NCBI GenBank assembly: GCA_018697195.1
Contig: CM031866.1
Coordinates: 12,149,505 to 12,213,504 of the forward strand
Direction of reading: 5' to 3'
DNA from: Certhia americana
Taxonomy: Eukaryota > Chordata > Aves > Passeriformes > Certhiidae
Length of the DNA: 64,000 nt
The notes under the pieces: model-generated
Database searches by the model: none
The model's input: only the letters and a program-made list of their open reading frames with translations
Told to the model about the DNA's origin: nothing
Shown here: positions 15,034 to 29,407 of the stretch, in pieces
Layout of the letters: the number at the start of each line of letters is the position of its first letter
Position numbering within the stretch: position 1 is the stretch's first letter
Program-made: the position numbers and the translations under genes

Positions 15034-18000
15034 AAATATTACCTGAGGATTATTATAATCAAGTTAACGTTATTGCTAAAATACATGTTCAGATACCAGC
15101 CCATGTTTTGGTTGAATCAGAAAAACAAGTAAGTTTGTCAGAATTAAGGAGTTACCACAAGACCCTCTGTTACAAATATTTTTTTCATTATATCCTGCCC
15201 ATATAAAACTCTAATACTTTCTTTTTTTTTTTTTTTAATTACATACATCATTAGAGAAATGAAGCTAATCCCTAAACTTTCCCACTCACACATTCAATAT
15301 ATCTCTTACATATGTGTATACACATATGATGAAAATTTCCAAATGCTCAGGAGTTGGGCAACTGAAGAAATGATGCTGTTTATGTAACTGATTTGCTCTG
15401 TTTATATACATGCTTTAGGAAACAATACAAGTGCACAATCACACTTCCCCCACTATTCACAGCACCAAATGAATGGTGCTCACATAATGAGCACCTATTC
15501 AATATTTTGTTTTCTCCTCTCTGTTCAGTGTGTGGCCTCATTCCTTGTTTATTACACTGTGTTAAGCACTGCCCTGAACAGAGTTACCAGCTCCCTTCTG
15601 GCCTTCCCTGCAGGGCTCTGCACTACAGTTCTTCACAAATGTTACTGTATCCACTTTCACAAACCTTTTAATTTTACTGCTGGGTATGGACAGACATTTG
15701 GATGGGGAACTGAAATATTCACTAAATTTAGACATCCAAGACACAACACTGATCATTCACAGCATTCCATGTGTTGCAATCATGGACAGCTCCCTCAGCT
15801 TGTTGTAGCTCCAGCTGACCAGACCTCAGAACCTCATATCAAATATTGAGGCCATAAGAAATAATAATAAGTAATCAAAGACCTCCCACGAAAAGCTGGA
15901 ACAAGTTGACTTGTGTCACATATTGCAGAAGCAATATGCATTGCAATAAGCAATTGGAAAGAAGCAGAAATGCATTTTTAATACTCTAAAGATCCCCAGA
16001 CTTGGAGATTACTCTTCATCTTTCTAAAGTTCCCAAGGGAAGTCCAGGCCTCCTGGGTCCACATTCGATGTCCTGGAAGATCAGCTGCTCTGTTGGACAA
16101 ACTCTCTTGAGTCAGTCTTTGCCAGATCCCCAGTCCTCTTCCACTCTGAACCTGTACCCATGGCATTCTGCAAACGAGCCAAGCCCAGATCTCTTCACTC
16201 CATAAGATTCTCTTCAGCACTCGCTTGTTCCCACCAATACCCCTCCTTACCTCTAGACACATGAGACCACTCACACATCCACCTCACCCCCTTCTCCTCC
16301 CAAACTTCCTCTCCAGGTAATTAGAGCTTTGTTTCCAGCTTTCTATGCCAGCTGGTTTCTCCAGGCAGTGTGAGATCACACTTCAGCTCCTCATTAATGC
16401 AGAACAGGAAAAAAAAAACAAGTCTACATCTGTCCAGGACTGCTTAGAGGGAAAGCCCAGCTTGGTATTCATGAGCAACAGGCTCAGCTCAAACATCACC
16501 TCCTGTCTTGAGCTAGTCAAGCCGAGTAAAGGTGTGTGAACATACACCAAAAAAACAAAAAAAGTTTGAGATTTTTTTCCTTAGAACTTACATGACAACC
16601 AATTCTACTGATAGCAACAACAAAAGCTACTTCCAGACACAAAGACCCCCAAGAAGTTCCATGTCTCTCTTCCCTAAGTAGACGTTTCCATGCTGTCCTA
16701 GTGAAGGAAAAAAAAAAAAAAATGCAGAGAAAACAGTTTCATCTTCTATTTGTTCTAGAGATCAGGATAAACAGTCCTGATGAAATATATTGTATTAGAA
16801 AAATTAAAAAGCAGAGATGAATACTAACATGACAAATTTCTATCCAAAATGTTAACACATCAGAAAATTAGCAGCTACAGTTCTACAATATAAATATTCA
16901 GTAAATTTAAGATCAGCGTGCCACTAGTTCACCTTAGAATAAGATCATGATTTGTGCATATACACACAAAAATAACAGAGCAGAAGAAAAGTCTACCGCT
17001 GTTTTTTTTGGTTTGGTTTGGTTTTTTTGTGAGAATTATTATTAAAAGCATCAATAGGTTTAATCTCTACTATGCAAAAATAAAGTCCAGCATACTATTC
17101 TTTCTTGGGGCAGGCAATGGGGTGACTTTTTATGCCTTCTTAGAAAATCACGTGGTATTTTTCCCATTGATAGAACTCCAGGCTCTGCTGATCCTTCAGC
17201 AACATCCTTGCTAAGAGGACTACAGCCACACTACACAAACAATTCAAACCTATGTCATCTTACCTAGCACAAGTATTTCAATTATTTAAATCAACACCTT
17301 GGTGAGGTTACCTTCACACTGCTATTTCCTGAGATGGTCAGAGCTCATATACCAGTCAGTAGCTGACAAAAAGAGAAGACAAGCTCTTCCCAGATGGACC
17401 CAAAGCCCCACTACTCCTGCCTACTTACCTCTAGCAAACCAGTGGACTGATTAAACTTCTTTATGTTTCACTGCAGTTTCTATTTTTGATAACTTCATGT
17501 TTACATCACGAATGAATTTTCATATCTAATACACACCAAAAACCCCACAGGCTACTTACTACTAATGAAGGTCATTAAAGAAAACATCAACATTATAAAC
17601 ATCATCTAAACAGGAAGCACAGATTTTGAATGTGCTTCATTCTCTCAGTAGGATCTATTAACATGATCTCCTCAGGTGCACAAAGCATATACAACTCTAC
17701 AAGGAAAGAAATACTGTTTCTAAATTCTAGCTAATAAAATTCCTCTTGAAAAATATTTATTCTGTTCCAAAAAGTGACCATTTTCAATAAAATCTCTGAC
17801 CATAAAGGAGTCTAATATACTACCATGTGCTCCATAATGACATCTATTAGCAGATTAGATATGTTGCCTTTTATATATAGCATTTCCTGCAGCTATTTTA
17901 TGATAGGTAATATAGTGGTTCCTTTAGCATACACAGGTTTTTTAATTATTATTGCATATTTATCTTAAATAAACCCATGCAAAGCCAGTAATTATATTGA

Positions 18001-21000
18001 GGGGGGAAGGGAGGATAAAGCCCTGTTTAGATTTCAGGGATTCACCATCTGAAAGCTTTTATTCTTCCACAGTGAAGGAAAGTTATGACCTTTGACATGT
18101 GGCCACGGTGCCAAAGAAACTGCTCATAAATGTGTGTCAGTAAAGAAGCAGAAATCAATAAATTCATTTAATCCAGTGAACTATTATGTAGTGAGACACA
18201 ATATATTTTCAAGAGCCAACTGCTCTTCTCTTTCTCTCAAAAGACAAAAATTTTATATATTTATGGATTTTTTTTTATATTCGATTTTTGATGGTACCTT
18301 AGACGCTTTAATAAATATTTTGGTTTGTTATAGCACAATTTGTTAGTGCATTCATTTCTGTTTGGAAGATCCCCAATACAGCTGGATTCAGGTAGCACAA
18401 CAGGAACACTAGAAGGCAGGCAGATATCTTATTAACAACCTCTACCGCTACCAGAGATAGCTATCCCACAGGAATCAAACACTGGCAGGTGTTAAAAGTG
18501 TGTATTTTTTCCCATACTGGGTGCTCAAGAGCAGAAAAAAAGTGAAATCTCGTTCATCATTCCAAACAAAGTAATTTCAAAAGACCACACAAAGCACTAT
18601 TATAAAAGCTTTCAGCAATGCATTTGGTCACCTACTGTAAAAATCAGCAGTAAGCAACACTAGATAAAGATTACGACATTAAAAACAAATACTAACTGCC
18701 ACATGCTGGGAATGTCACAAAACTCCCATCAATGCTACCAAGAATTCCACAGTTAATTTCTTGTAGGCTGTGGGACAAAACTGAGCTACCTTCCTGGCAC
18801 ACACTGGCTGAACTAATAAAAGCAGGATCTACTTTCAACCTCTATTGAAGATCAATGATATATCTGCTTGCAAACCGTGGGCTGTTTGCATAAATAAGCA
18901 TTAAAAGCAAGAGGGGAAAAAAGAGCTGGTCATATGCTCACTTAGGCTTTCAGAGAGGAGATGGGGGAAGGAAGTTTCACCCTTGTAATTTGGGACACGC
19001 TAGGTACAAAGTTTCTCCTCAGGCAAAATGACAGAGTCGTGCCAGAACTCCCAAAGAATATTTCCAGTTAACATCAATTTACCGGATGCCACAGACAAGT
19101 TTAATGAACAAAATGATAAATGCCTGTCAATGGCTTCATAAAGTCAACGAATTCTCGCTACAAAGCGACATTATGTATGCATAATGCACAGCTCTGCCTG
19201 AGGCACATGTTACAGTTATTAGAGGTTTACTAGAGATCTTGATGTGGACAGTGAAATGGTAATTTTAATAATTTACCCTAGTTAATTTGCTGATAAGTCA
19301 TCTAAGCAATTTATTAATATGTTCAAGATTCTACAAGCAGAAGTAAGTATTTAAAATTCTTCTGCATGTTCAAAGACTTTAAGTTTTCTTTGAAAATATA
19401 ACGGGTTATTTGAATACTTCCAGTTGTAACAAGTTGTAAATCAAAAAACAATACTGTGTAACACTAACTTGATTTTATTGTACATTATTGCAATGGGCTA
19501 TTAAAACAGCTTCTTCTTAATCACAATTATTGTCTGATTTTAAGTGACAGGCAGACCACCTGAGACAAGATATTATACTTCCGTAGAATCATTTTTACCT
19601 CATCTAAATTTGGGGTCAAAACTGACCTCAAAGTATCTTATGACATTTCCCTCCTCTGCCACAGCTGTGAAAATAAGCTTCTCTGGAAAACAGCACCTCC
19701 TTCCAGGCATCAGACAGGAATAAAGAAAGAGTGTCACTAGAAGCAGTTTTGCAGATCCAAAGCAACGATGTAGCACATACATGACAATTTATAAGAGAAA
19801 AGAAAAAAAAAAAAAACCAAGAACTAACTAAATGCTAGACTAACTAACTAGCAGAAAAATCAGCCTTCACCTGACATGAGAAAGAAGAAAGAGTGGGAAC
19901 ATGGGAGAGGACACAAATTATGAGAAAATTTTCAGTGTTAGAACAGATCAGAAAATAAATTAAAAGCTTTGTTATTTGATATGTTTTCCTCTCCATTTTA
20001 AGATGTACAGAAAGCTGTACAACACAGCTTAAAAGAGCCAACAAACCCACTTTGTAAAGTACGGTGACATGGACATGGTGATAGATAACTTCTTTGATTT
20101 TAGACGGAGAAGATGGAGCATTGCTACTTCACATGAGAAACTCATGCAGCAAAGGCTGAGATGTAAGATTTGGTTTTCTAAACTTATTTTATCTTGTTTA
20201 GACTTTAATCTGAAATGGCTCAAAGGAGAGCCAAGAAAACCCCAGAACAAATGAAAGTTTTACACAAGAAATTCTGGTCTACTGGAAGAACAAACAAACG
20301 TAATCAATCAATGTGATCAGGATTATATCTGAAGACACTAAAAATCAAATTTGAAAATATAAAGTTGTTTCTGTTCATGGGATCCTCTATGGTTTCCAAC
20401 ATTTATTCATCACTATATACAAGATGCACACTGCAAGCTGTAAAGACTTAGCTTAGCTTTCCCCCCAGCAATGTATTAAAAGAACACCAGATGACATGTT
20501 TAATAGCTTACCTCTTATTACCTCTTGCAATAAGTACCTCTTATGCCTGGTCAATCAGTAATTATATCTTTTAAAACTCTCTCTCATAAGCAAATAATTT
20601 CAAAATTAAACTACTGTACCTCAGAGCTAAAGAGCAAATTTCTAACACACTTATAAGCCATAGTAAATTATTGCTATTATTAAATTCTAAATCATAATTT
20701 TAGCATGTTCTGAGGCTAGAGGACTGAGACAAGGTAAGTTTTGCTGCTTTGTCATCAATACACCACTCAGAGTAGCTTGCAGCTAAGACACTTCTTTCTA
20801 AAACACTGTGTTTGCTCCACCTGGAGCTGCAATTCCAAGTCTTGCACATAATGGAATTTGTTGCCCATGTCACCATCCACGTAAAACATGTGCTTGACAA
20901 AGAGGTTCCACATCACAATACAGATACAGTGGATTGCAATGTCTTGAGATAAAACCCATCCTACTGCCAGTCCCCTGATATCAGTCAGCACATAGGAAGT

Positions 21001-22828
21001 TTTCTTCCTAAGGTCCTGTAGATGGGAAGATATATCAGAGACAGTTTGCTGATTGCAGTTTGCTTTATGCTTTTCACAATATTCACATTTCTGCCACCAT
21101 TCGAAAACGACCTCACTGTCCAGGAGAACTGTACTGGCACTCTGATGGCAGACACCGCTTTCAAACACAGTTTTTCTCACAGGCTGGAGGTGTCATTTGT
21201 TCAGCAATATTCTATTAAAAAACTGGGTAAAACCACAAGTCAAAACGTAGCTGAGAGGTCATGAGAGGAAGAGAGTTGATTGTCATTGTATGTTTTGTTG
21301 TTCCAGGAGTCATTCCCTTCTTCAGAGCTTTGCCCACTAGCAGAAACAATGTCATAAAACACTTTCGAATAATTTATGAGAATAAGGGTGCATTCTCACT
21401 ACTTTAATCAGAAGAGGAAGTCATTTAAAACAGATATAAATACAAGAATCATGACTACAGAAGGCTAAACAACTGCACTCTTTCCTGACTTTCTTCCTCC
21501 CCAGTAACCCTGCCAGAGATGGTGAAGTAGTGTCTTGGAACATTGTAATTTTTGCCTCTAATGATTAAATCATGATAAAAGCTTTGGATATAAAGCTTCT
21601 TATCAGCATTCCTATGTCTTTTATAACAAGTTCATTTTCAGTATTTAATTTCTCACATTGCATTCTATTGCTCTGACATCCAGTAAATAAGCAGCTACTT
21701 ACTGAATACTCTTGCTATAACGTTCAGACTAGAACCAAACTCGCTCAAGCTTATAGCTACCAAAGAATTTACAGTTTTCTCATCAGCCAAAGTCAGAAGG
21801 GACCTTGACCACAGTGGGAGTTTTAAAAGTTGTTTAGTGTAATCCTGGCACAAAAAGACTCAGGAACTCTGGAATTTCTACCCCACAAAATACAAAGATT
21901 ACACATTCTGTTGTTGTTGGGTTTTGATAATAAGAATCTAAGTGAACTTCCAGAGCAGACCTGTGTACCTCTGGGGGAAATGATGCCTAAATTGTATTTC
22001 CCTATGTTGCAGATGCTCCGATATGCCAAAAACCTCTACCAGAACTACAAGAGATGAGAACTTGAGAAACAAGCACTTTGAACAGGGCCTTGAGATGTTA
22101 ACTGTATTAACCAGATGTAACTTAGTTTATTTTGTATTTGATGATGTTTACGTTGTTAAGAACAAAAAAACTTCAACTCAGCTATGACCAAATTTGATTT
22201 AATTGAAAAAAAAAAAAAATCCAGCAAAACAAATAGAATTATTTTTGAGAGTTATGAAACAAAGTAAAAGCAGCAGAAAACAAAAATCTCTAGTAATGCT
22301 TATTTATATTTTCCTCTGATAAATTAGGAAAGCCATCTCCCCCCAAAGTTTTTCCATACAGAAATACCAGAAGAGGAGTTTACAATAATTCCATTACTAC
22401 ATCATAAGCAAACTGTCCATACTCAGGTGCTTTCACAGACATCTCTTCCCTATGTCTGCTGTTTATGTCTTTTAAAAGTAACAATTTAATCCATACAAGT
22501 AAAAGTTGTTTCCACTACAGATGCAGGTTTTGGAAGGCTGCCAGATGGATTTCTAACTCCCAACACAAATGATCTAGTGCGATTTTTTTTCCACCTCTAA
22601 CTCAATTGCTAAGACAACCAACTTTAAAATGTAGACACTGCTTAAAATGCTGCTGCTTAAAAGCTACCTAGAGGTTGACCCTAGTAACTAATGTTGACCA
22701 TACAACCCACACTTACTCAACAAAATGTGGAGTCTTGACATTGTTGATTACTTTTTCACTTAGGTGGTGATTACCAGTTATAAAGACTGGAAGTAATCAA
22801 TCCCAATTTAACAGCTGGGCCTATTGAT

Positions 22829-22935
22829 GAAACAAAAAAAAAAAAAAAAAACACAAAACCAAAAAAACACAACCAAAAACAAACCACAAAAAAAACCCAA
22901 AAAACCAACAAAAAAACCCCAGCAAAAATAAATAA
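22829..22935. repeat. A/C-rich low-complexity tract
   Basis: An A run, then repeated accaaaaa/acacaa/aaccc units. Same composition and strand as the tract at 14507-14680. Confidence 0.9.
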
Positions 22936-25900
22936 ATATTATGTCCACAATTTTGGAGATAAAGTGTGGAAAAAATATAAAATGCTGAGGAAAACAAACA
23001 AATACTAATCACAAGTTTGCGCAACAATGGGCATGACCATATTTCTGTAGGAAAATGCTTAGTAACTTTTAAATTCTTCCTCCAAGATTCTCTTTTGTCA
23101 TTGTCTTAAATTGTTCTGCACACCATCAATAGCCACAGCTGTTAAATTGTGAAGACGTGACAACAAGTCTCTAGGCAAACAACTGCTCAGAGTGAGATCC
23201 TTTTCTTTAGGATAATCAGAGCTGGCTGACAAAAGGGGGCCTTACTGAATGCCCTTTCAACAATTTCTACACCAAGAAATGCAGAGAAAAAGGGAGGGGG
23301 AAGAAAGGGAGCAGTGGGGGGGAGCACCACACTGCAGGAACAGAACAGCATCTTTTGCTGCCATACATTGCTTTGCAAATAAGAAAGGAATCTCCATAGG
23401 TTTGTGCACACAGCACACACAGAACTTGTACCAGGTAAGGAGAGAGTGCTTTTGGCCACAGCTCTGAACAAACATCTACCACAGCACCAATGTTCTTTCA
23501 ACATTTCTCATGTAGGGGAAGGTTTTATTAGCTCCAGAGTGCACAGCCAAAAAAAGATTGAGCATTCTTTTTAAAAAGAAGCTAGTAAAAACTTTATACA
23601 TTGTAAAGTTACGCTGATAAAAAACGAGTAAATAAACCCTAACAGCTTTGGTGTGACTAGCTAGAAAGAAAAGCAAGGGCATGGAAGGCCTCAGTCTGGC
23701 ATTAGGCTTGACACAAATTTGAAACTGAGGCATTGAGGAAACCCATAAAGAGCTCACCTCTCAAGTGACATGGCAGTGGAAATAAACACTGTTCATGTGC
23801 ACTAAGCAAAGTTTTATACATTTTATCTTGATAGCAATATAAAAACCCATTCCTTGTTCTGTGAAAGAGCTCTTACAAGTGCAGCACAGTCACTGCTGAA
23901 AAAGGAGGGAATGCCCTAGTACTAACAACAAAAAAAAAAAAAGTAACTAATGGTTATGTCTTAAAAAGATGCTGATAATTGTCTTCTGCCAAGGTGCTGC
24001 AGGACTTCAGGGCAAAAGAGTTGAAGCAGAAAATACTACAATAAAAAAGGTTAAGAAAGAAAGTACTTCCCAGTATTCTTATTTCTTCAGCATATCTCAA
24101 TTATAGAACAAAAATCTTACTGTTCTTCATTGCTATGCTGACTAAGACACTGGAACCTCATCCTCCAGCCTAAAAATACTGGAATTTAAATGCATTAGGG
24201 ATCATCCTTGTGCACTCTCAGCTTAGAAACAAATTTTCCTCTTAGGACATTCAATCAATTAATCAAAGCAACAGCAGTAGAGCAGCACTTGTGAAAATCC
24301 AGACCACCAGGTTCCTCGAGCTGTCTGTAACCACACCAGTTCTACAGCATTAAGACTTTGCTCTCTTTCAATACAAGACTATTGCCTACAGCTGCCATTT
24401 GCCATTTCACTTCCACCTCAGTCCAAAACCACTCCTGCCCCCTAACACCACCCTTCTTTGTCACAAATTGTACGTCTCTCCATTACTATTTAAAATAATT
24501 AAACATAACTTTGAGTTCTATATTAATTTGGAAGACATCTGAAATCACAGATTCCACAGAAAGCAAAAACTATATTGAAAGACCACAGCTATTAATGCTG
24601 TTATTTTAAGGTGAGACACAAAATCATTAAAAAAAAAAAATCAGAGGGGCAAAAGTTTTCCCTACAGATTTCACAAAGGCCATAGTTTGATGACTGTAAG
24701 TTTCATTAACCTTCCCCGTCCCCACTAAGCCTTTCCACCTCCACTGCAGTTCTCTCAGTTACACCAGTGCAACCACTGAGTGGCTCCAAGACAAACCATG
24801 TCAGGGAACTCATCTGGGTTAAACACCACCTTTTGTTTTAATTCTATTATTTTAACCCAGACCAGTTCCCTCTTCAGTTAGCTACACATGCATCTGTGCC
24901 CACACAAGGAACAGCACAATGCCAAAATGGGAACAAACGGGTGGAATTCCTAAGGAAACATGATTGTCATAGTATAGAAAGAAACTCAGCTGAATGCACT
25001 CTTCAGTGCAAATATTTAAAAGCCAAGCAAAAGACGCTATTAGGCTATAAAAACATAAATACAGCCAATTATTGGCAGGACAGTGGGACCTGAAGTCACA
25101 TCACTGCCTCAGCTGGCAAGCGAAATTATGAACTTTCCACCAAGTACAGCCTGCTATGTGCCCAGCATTCCACAAGCTGCAGTGCAGTGGGCACACACAC
25201 AGTTGCCCTCCAGGAGCATGTTCCCAGAAACCTTCTGCTTGCATAAACTTTCACTCTTATGAAATGTAGGAAACTGTACAAGCAGAATTGGGCTTACATT
25301 TCTTCTGATTCACAAACATTAAAATCAATTCAGCCAAGTTACCAGAGGAGAAAGGGTTATCTAGGAACGCTGCTTTTATACCATCCAACCATCTCAAGAC
25401 TTCCATTTCTACTTTTTGTGAAAAGGACATAAACAGTGAGCAACCTATCCAATCACTGTCCAATGCCCATGTCACCAGAACATGATCTACCTTCTCCAAT
25501 TTTCCTGTATAATATTTTATTGGAAGTCTAGGTTTATTTTTAGGCAGAATCTTAGGTAACTAAGGGTTGAATAGTAGGGGTTCAATAGGGATTATATATT
25601 ATTCAACTAGGGGTTGAATAATCAAAATTCTAAAATGCAGGAAAACAAAAATCTCAGCTTGTTTACTTTTGGCTGATTCAAACTTGTAATAAAAGGACTT
25701 TCTCTGAAGTCTACATTCCCTTTATATTCTGTTTAAAAAGATCTCTCTCAGTAGCAGTGGCAAAAGTTGAATTTTGAGTAAGTCATGCTCTTAAGTAGTA
25801 CCATTTTCCCCCCACATGTTGCCTCTCAAAAAAGCAGACAGGACCTCCTCCTCTGCCCCCACATCAATCAGACAGCTTTGGAAGTAAGTACAAGCATGTA

Positions 25901-28649
25901 CTGAAAGTAATGTTCAGTTTTACCTAAGCACTACCTCAGCATCAGAGTTTCCTTTTTAAAAAGTAGGGGGATCTCACAAAAAAAAAAAGCCCTAAATTAG
26001 TCAAATTCTTTTGTGCATGGATGAACAACAGGAAAGCAAAGCCTTGGGGCCTCTGGGGAGGAACCCTGTCCCTGCAGACCTACTCTGATGTGCTCGGGAG
26101 ATAAGGCTCCATAGTGACACTTAAGGAAAGGCCTGCTCACATTTGAATTTCTGCATTCCTCAAGAACAATTCATGGCAATCACTAACTTTGCAGAGGAGC
26201 TACATGAAAGCTTTGGCCAATGAATGAGGGTCATCTGCTCTTTATCACAAGGGTAAACCTCATCCTGGCCAGTTTCTAACCTTTTAACCCTGTGAATTCT
26301 TAATTTGCACATGAATAATGGAATTCTTGCCAAGAGTGCAACCTTCAGCTTCCAGTTTCTAACTTTAGAAACCAAGACCTGATCTCCTTGTGTGTTCAGA
26401 TCTTAAACTCTTGGACAGATTAAAGTTTTTGATTTCCAAATGCAACACTAAACATTACAATTCTGAAGCAAAAGATAAGCTTATTGGCAAAACCTCTGAC
26501 CAGGCAAAGTAAAAGAACATCCTCACACCCTGCTGCTACCAGTAACTGAAGAGAGCATTTGCTTTTTTCCTCCAAAGAAAGAATGCCCATTTAATGCCTA
26601 TTCTACACCTCTTTAATATGTATAGTTCCTTCTGTACCCTGACCACAAGGTAATTTGCCTTTGCAGCAACTGACAACTGCTTCTAAAAAGAAAAATTGTA
26701 AGGCTACAAAATCCCTCAAAAGACTTACATTTATTTCACTCAAAATGTCTGCAAAGTTCATCAGTTCATGAGAGCAGGCAGAAACACTGTGAAAATGAGA
26801 GAGAAAACTAATTTTGCATGTGTTTTATGTGCTCCAAATTATCACAATACAAATTACTGCCCAATTTCACAGCTTTACAGTAAGGATGACATTCTGAAAC
26901 AGGTCAGATTGGTGCATGACTAAAGAGAAGAGACTGCTGCATAGGATAACTTCATGTTTGGCCACTAGTTAACCACTTAATCACTAAGTCAACAACACCT
27001 ACTGTGATCATTATGGATCCGCTATCTCTTCCAGTTTTCTCCAACAGCCACAAAAAGCCTTTCAAGTATTCAAAGAAGAGAAAGAAACCTTTTGTCACAG
27101 TCTCACAGAGAAGGGGAGGAAGGAAAAAAAAAAAAAAAAAGGGGGCTGCAAAACAAGAATCTCACTTCACAGTAAGTAATATATTGGTTCACAAGACTTT
27201 CTTGGTGAAAATCACCAAAATTAAACCACCTTTCTGATGAAATAATGTGTATGCGAGAAACAAACATTTCAGAAGTTCTGTATTGTTTGAATAAAACCAA
27301 ACAGTACAATTGCATTACCGTGCTATTCAACTGTATGCTCTGTACTACTCCAAAAGTTCTCTGGTATTAAGCATAGAGCTCAACTTGCAATGTCTCCAAT
27401 TTAAAGTGGCCCTGAATTTTCCAGTCCTACCCAAAGAATCCATCAGCCACTGCTCAGCTTTATGTTGGTTAATAACAACAACAAAAAAAACCTCCTATCT
27501 CTTTAAGAGGGTTTTCTTGTCTAACTTTTAATCATGCTGACACTGAAATTTAGTAAGATGAATTTAAATGTTAAAAATTCTAGCACTTGATTTTTCACCA
27601 TTTTAACAAAAGCACCCAAGAATTACTTAGTCTATCAATCCTGGATATGAGCAAGATAAAAAGTAATACGTAGGCAGGTTTTTGAAACATTCTTACAGCA
27701 TGTGAAAACTCAGCACTCACTTGGAGCCACCTGCTTCCAGGATGGTTTTGAACCACACTGGCTCACTGAACAAGGCTTTTCACACCTTCCCGGGGGGATC
27801 TCGTGGACAGTTTTTACAATAGGTCAGAAGGACACAGAAAAAAACTAACAAACGTTAACATTCACACCTTTTTAAATGTAAGCTAATGTACCAGTTTCAT
27901 TAACTAGTTTCAGATTGAATTTAGTAAAAGTTGTAACTTATAACTAATGTCAAGTTTTCACAGAGGTACCAGCACTAGTTTTATTCAACTTGCTACCAAG
28001 AACAGGGTCGAAGAGGTCAAAGGAAGTCTTTTCCTATTAGATTAAGTTCATCAGTTAAGTCCTATTATAGAGGGAACATGAGAAGACTACATAAACTGTG
28101 TACTCTCTGTGATATACTTTCTTTGAAATGAAAGTTTTCTTTACTTTGCCAAAATTTACTTTTCTTTGAAAAGTACATGTACTTTTAGAAAGCAAAAGGA
28201 GATCACGTTGTAGTCTAGTGGCAAAGTCTGTACTGCCATGGAAAAAGGCACAGCATTCTGTTCCTTCACACACATCTCTTGCTCAATGTTTAAAGATGAT
28301 AGGAAAATGGAGGGCAACAAACAGCCAGGGTCAGTCTGTTAAAGCCATAAAGGCACTTAGACACAACTATTTCCTTCACCATTCACCCAGCAGTAGGGAG
28401 TCACTCCAGAAACGAGACTCTCCCTTCCCAGTGAAACTACGTAACTGTGGTCCTAATGGGAGGTTCCAGAGAACCAAAAGGGACAGCACCCACATCTGCT
28501 TGGCTGAACACGTGTCAGAAAAGCAAGGCCTTACAGTTGCCCAGAAAACCTTTTTGCTCTTTCCTCTTGCAGAGTTAAACATCTACATTAATCATTCCAC
28601 CCTGCCCCAACACCGCGCAACACAACATCAAGATACAGAACAAGGAATT

Positions 28650-28658
28650 TCTCTCTCT

Positions 28659-28701
<43 letters not shown>
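28650..28701. repeat. (CT)n followed by about 40-nt T run
   Basis: tctctctctctc followed by an uninterrupted T run to about 28701, then taaatcag. The longest homopolymer of the window. It reads as A's on the PRTG sense strand. Confidence 0.95.
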
Positions 28702-28707
<6 letters not shown>

Positions 28708-29087
28708 GATCTGTAGATAATCCTTGTAAGGCTGCTAGAACAGCACTTGGGAAACAAGACCCAGGACTTCTGTAGCCAGCATGACTCTGCATCACCACCT
28801 GCTCCAGAGACTAGTGACACACATAAGCCACCCACACAAGGCATCACTGCCCAAGAGATCTCACAGGTGCCTGCGCCACTTCTGCCACATCAGGGACTGA
28901 AAAAGGGACCACCATAAGTTTTTCCCATAACCTTTAAACACTTAAAAAGAAATAAAAGTTTTCTAGAATTACTCTATAGTTTTGCATTTTAACTTTTCAG
29001 GTAGACAAGAGGTTGTTGTGTGCTGTTCAGGGAATTACTATCACAAACTCAGGAGCAGGGACTTAATAAACAAGAGCTGGGACTTAC

Positions 29088-29390
29088 TTGCTAGTGTGAG
29101 GTGACTTTTTTGACTGAGAATGGCCCCATATTTGTTCAGAGCTAAGCACTGGTAAAATCCTTCATCAGACAGTTCTCCCTTCTTTCCTTCCACCTCAAGG
29201 ATGTACAACGAGCCATTGGATAAAGTGTAGATCCGTTCATTTTCAGACACTTTGCCTCCATTTTTCAGCCATGTAATAGTTATAGGAGCTTCACCACGAG
29301 CTTGGCAGTCTAAAACCACCGGATCCTTCCTTGACACAGTAACGTCCTGAGGCTCTTTCACAAAAAACAGTTCACTAAAGCACCACACTC
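29088..29390 (-). CDS. PRTG: PRTG exon 2: first Ig domain
   Basis: 303 nt. After the split Gly: [20 protein letters not shown], then an I-set Ig domain with the first core Cys in [12 protein letters not shown], the core Trp in ITWLKNGG and the second core Cys in [16 protein letters not shown]. It ends HLTLA and one base before a gtaagt donor. The acceptor ctcttag lies about 17 nt downstream (on the coding strand) of a 30-T run. Confidence 0.95.
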
Positions 29391-29407
29391 CTAAGAGAGG
29401 GGAAAAG

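Larger units (their letters stand above)
1..29087 (-). other. PRTG intron 2, at least 29 kb (partial)
   Basis: I found no further PRTG exon here on the minus strand. A short Ig or FnIII exon could escape an eye scan, but none of the longer open frames reads like those domains. The sequence is AT-rich with A- and C-rich simple repeats and homopolymers (listed separately). The longest open frames (for example minus 20767-21180 and plus 28218-28703) have no recognisable domain and are about what chance gives. Confidence 0.7.

Noticed and set aside
20767..21180. 137-codon minus-strand open frame in PRTG intron 2
   Set aside because: No recognisable domain and Cys/His-rich without a regular zinc-finger spacing. 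Given stop frequency in AT-rich DNA, one frame of this length is expected by chance in 64 kb.
28218..28703. 161-codon plus-strand open frame
   Set aside because: It ends in poly-Phe encoded by the T run, and the rest has no domain features. Chance frame extended by a homopolymer.
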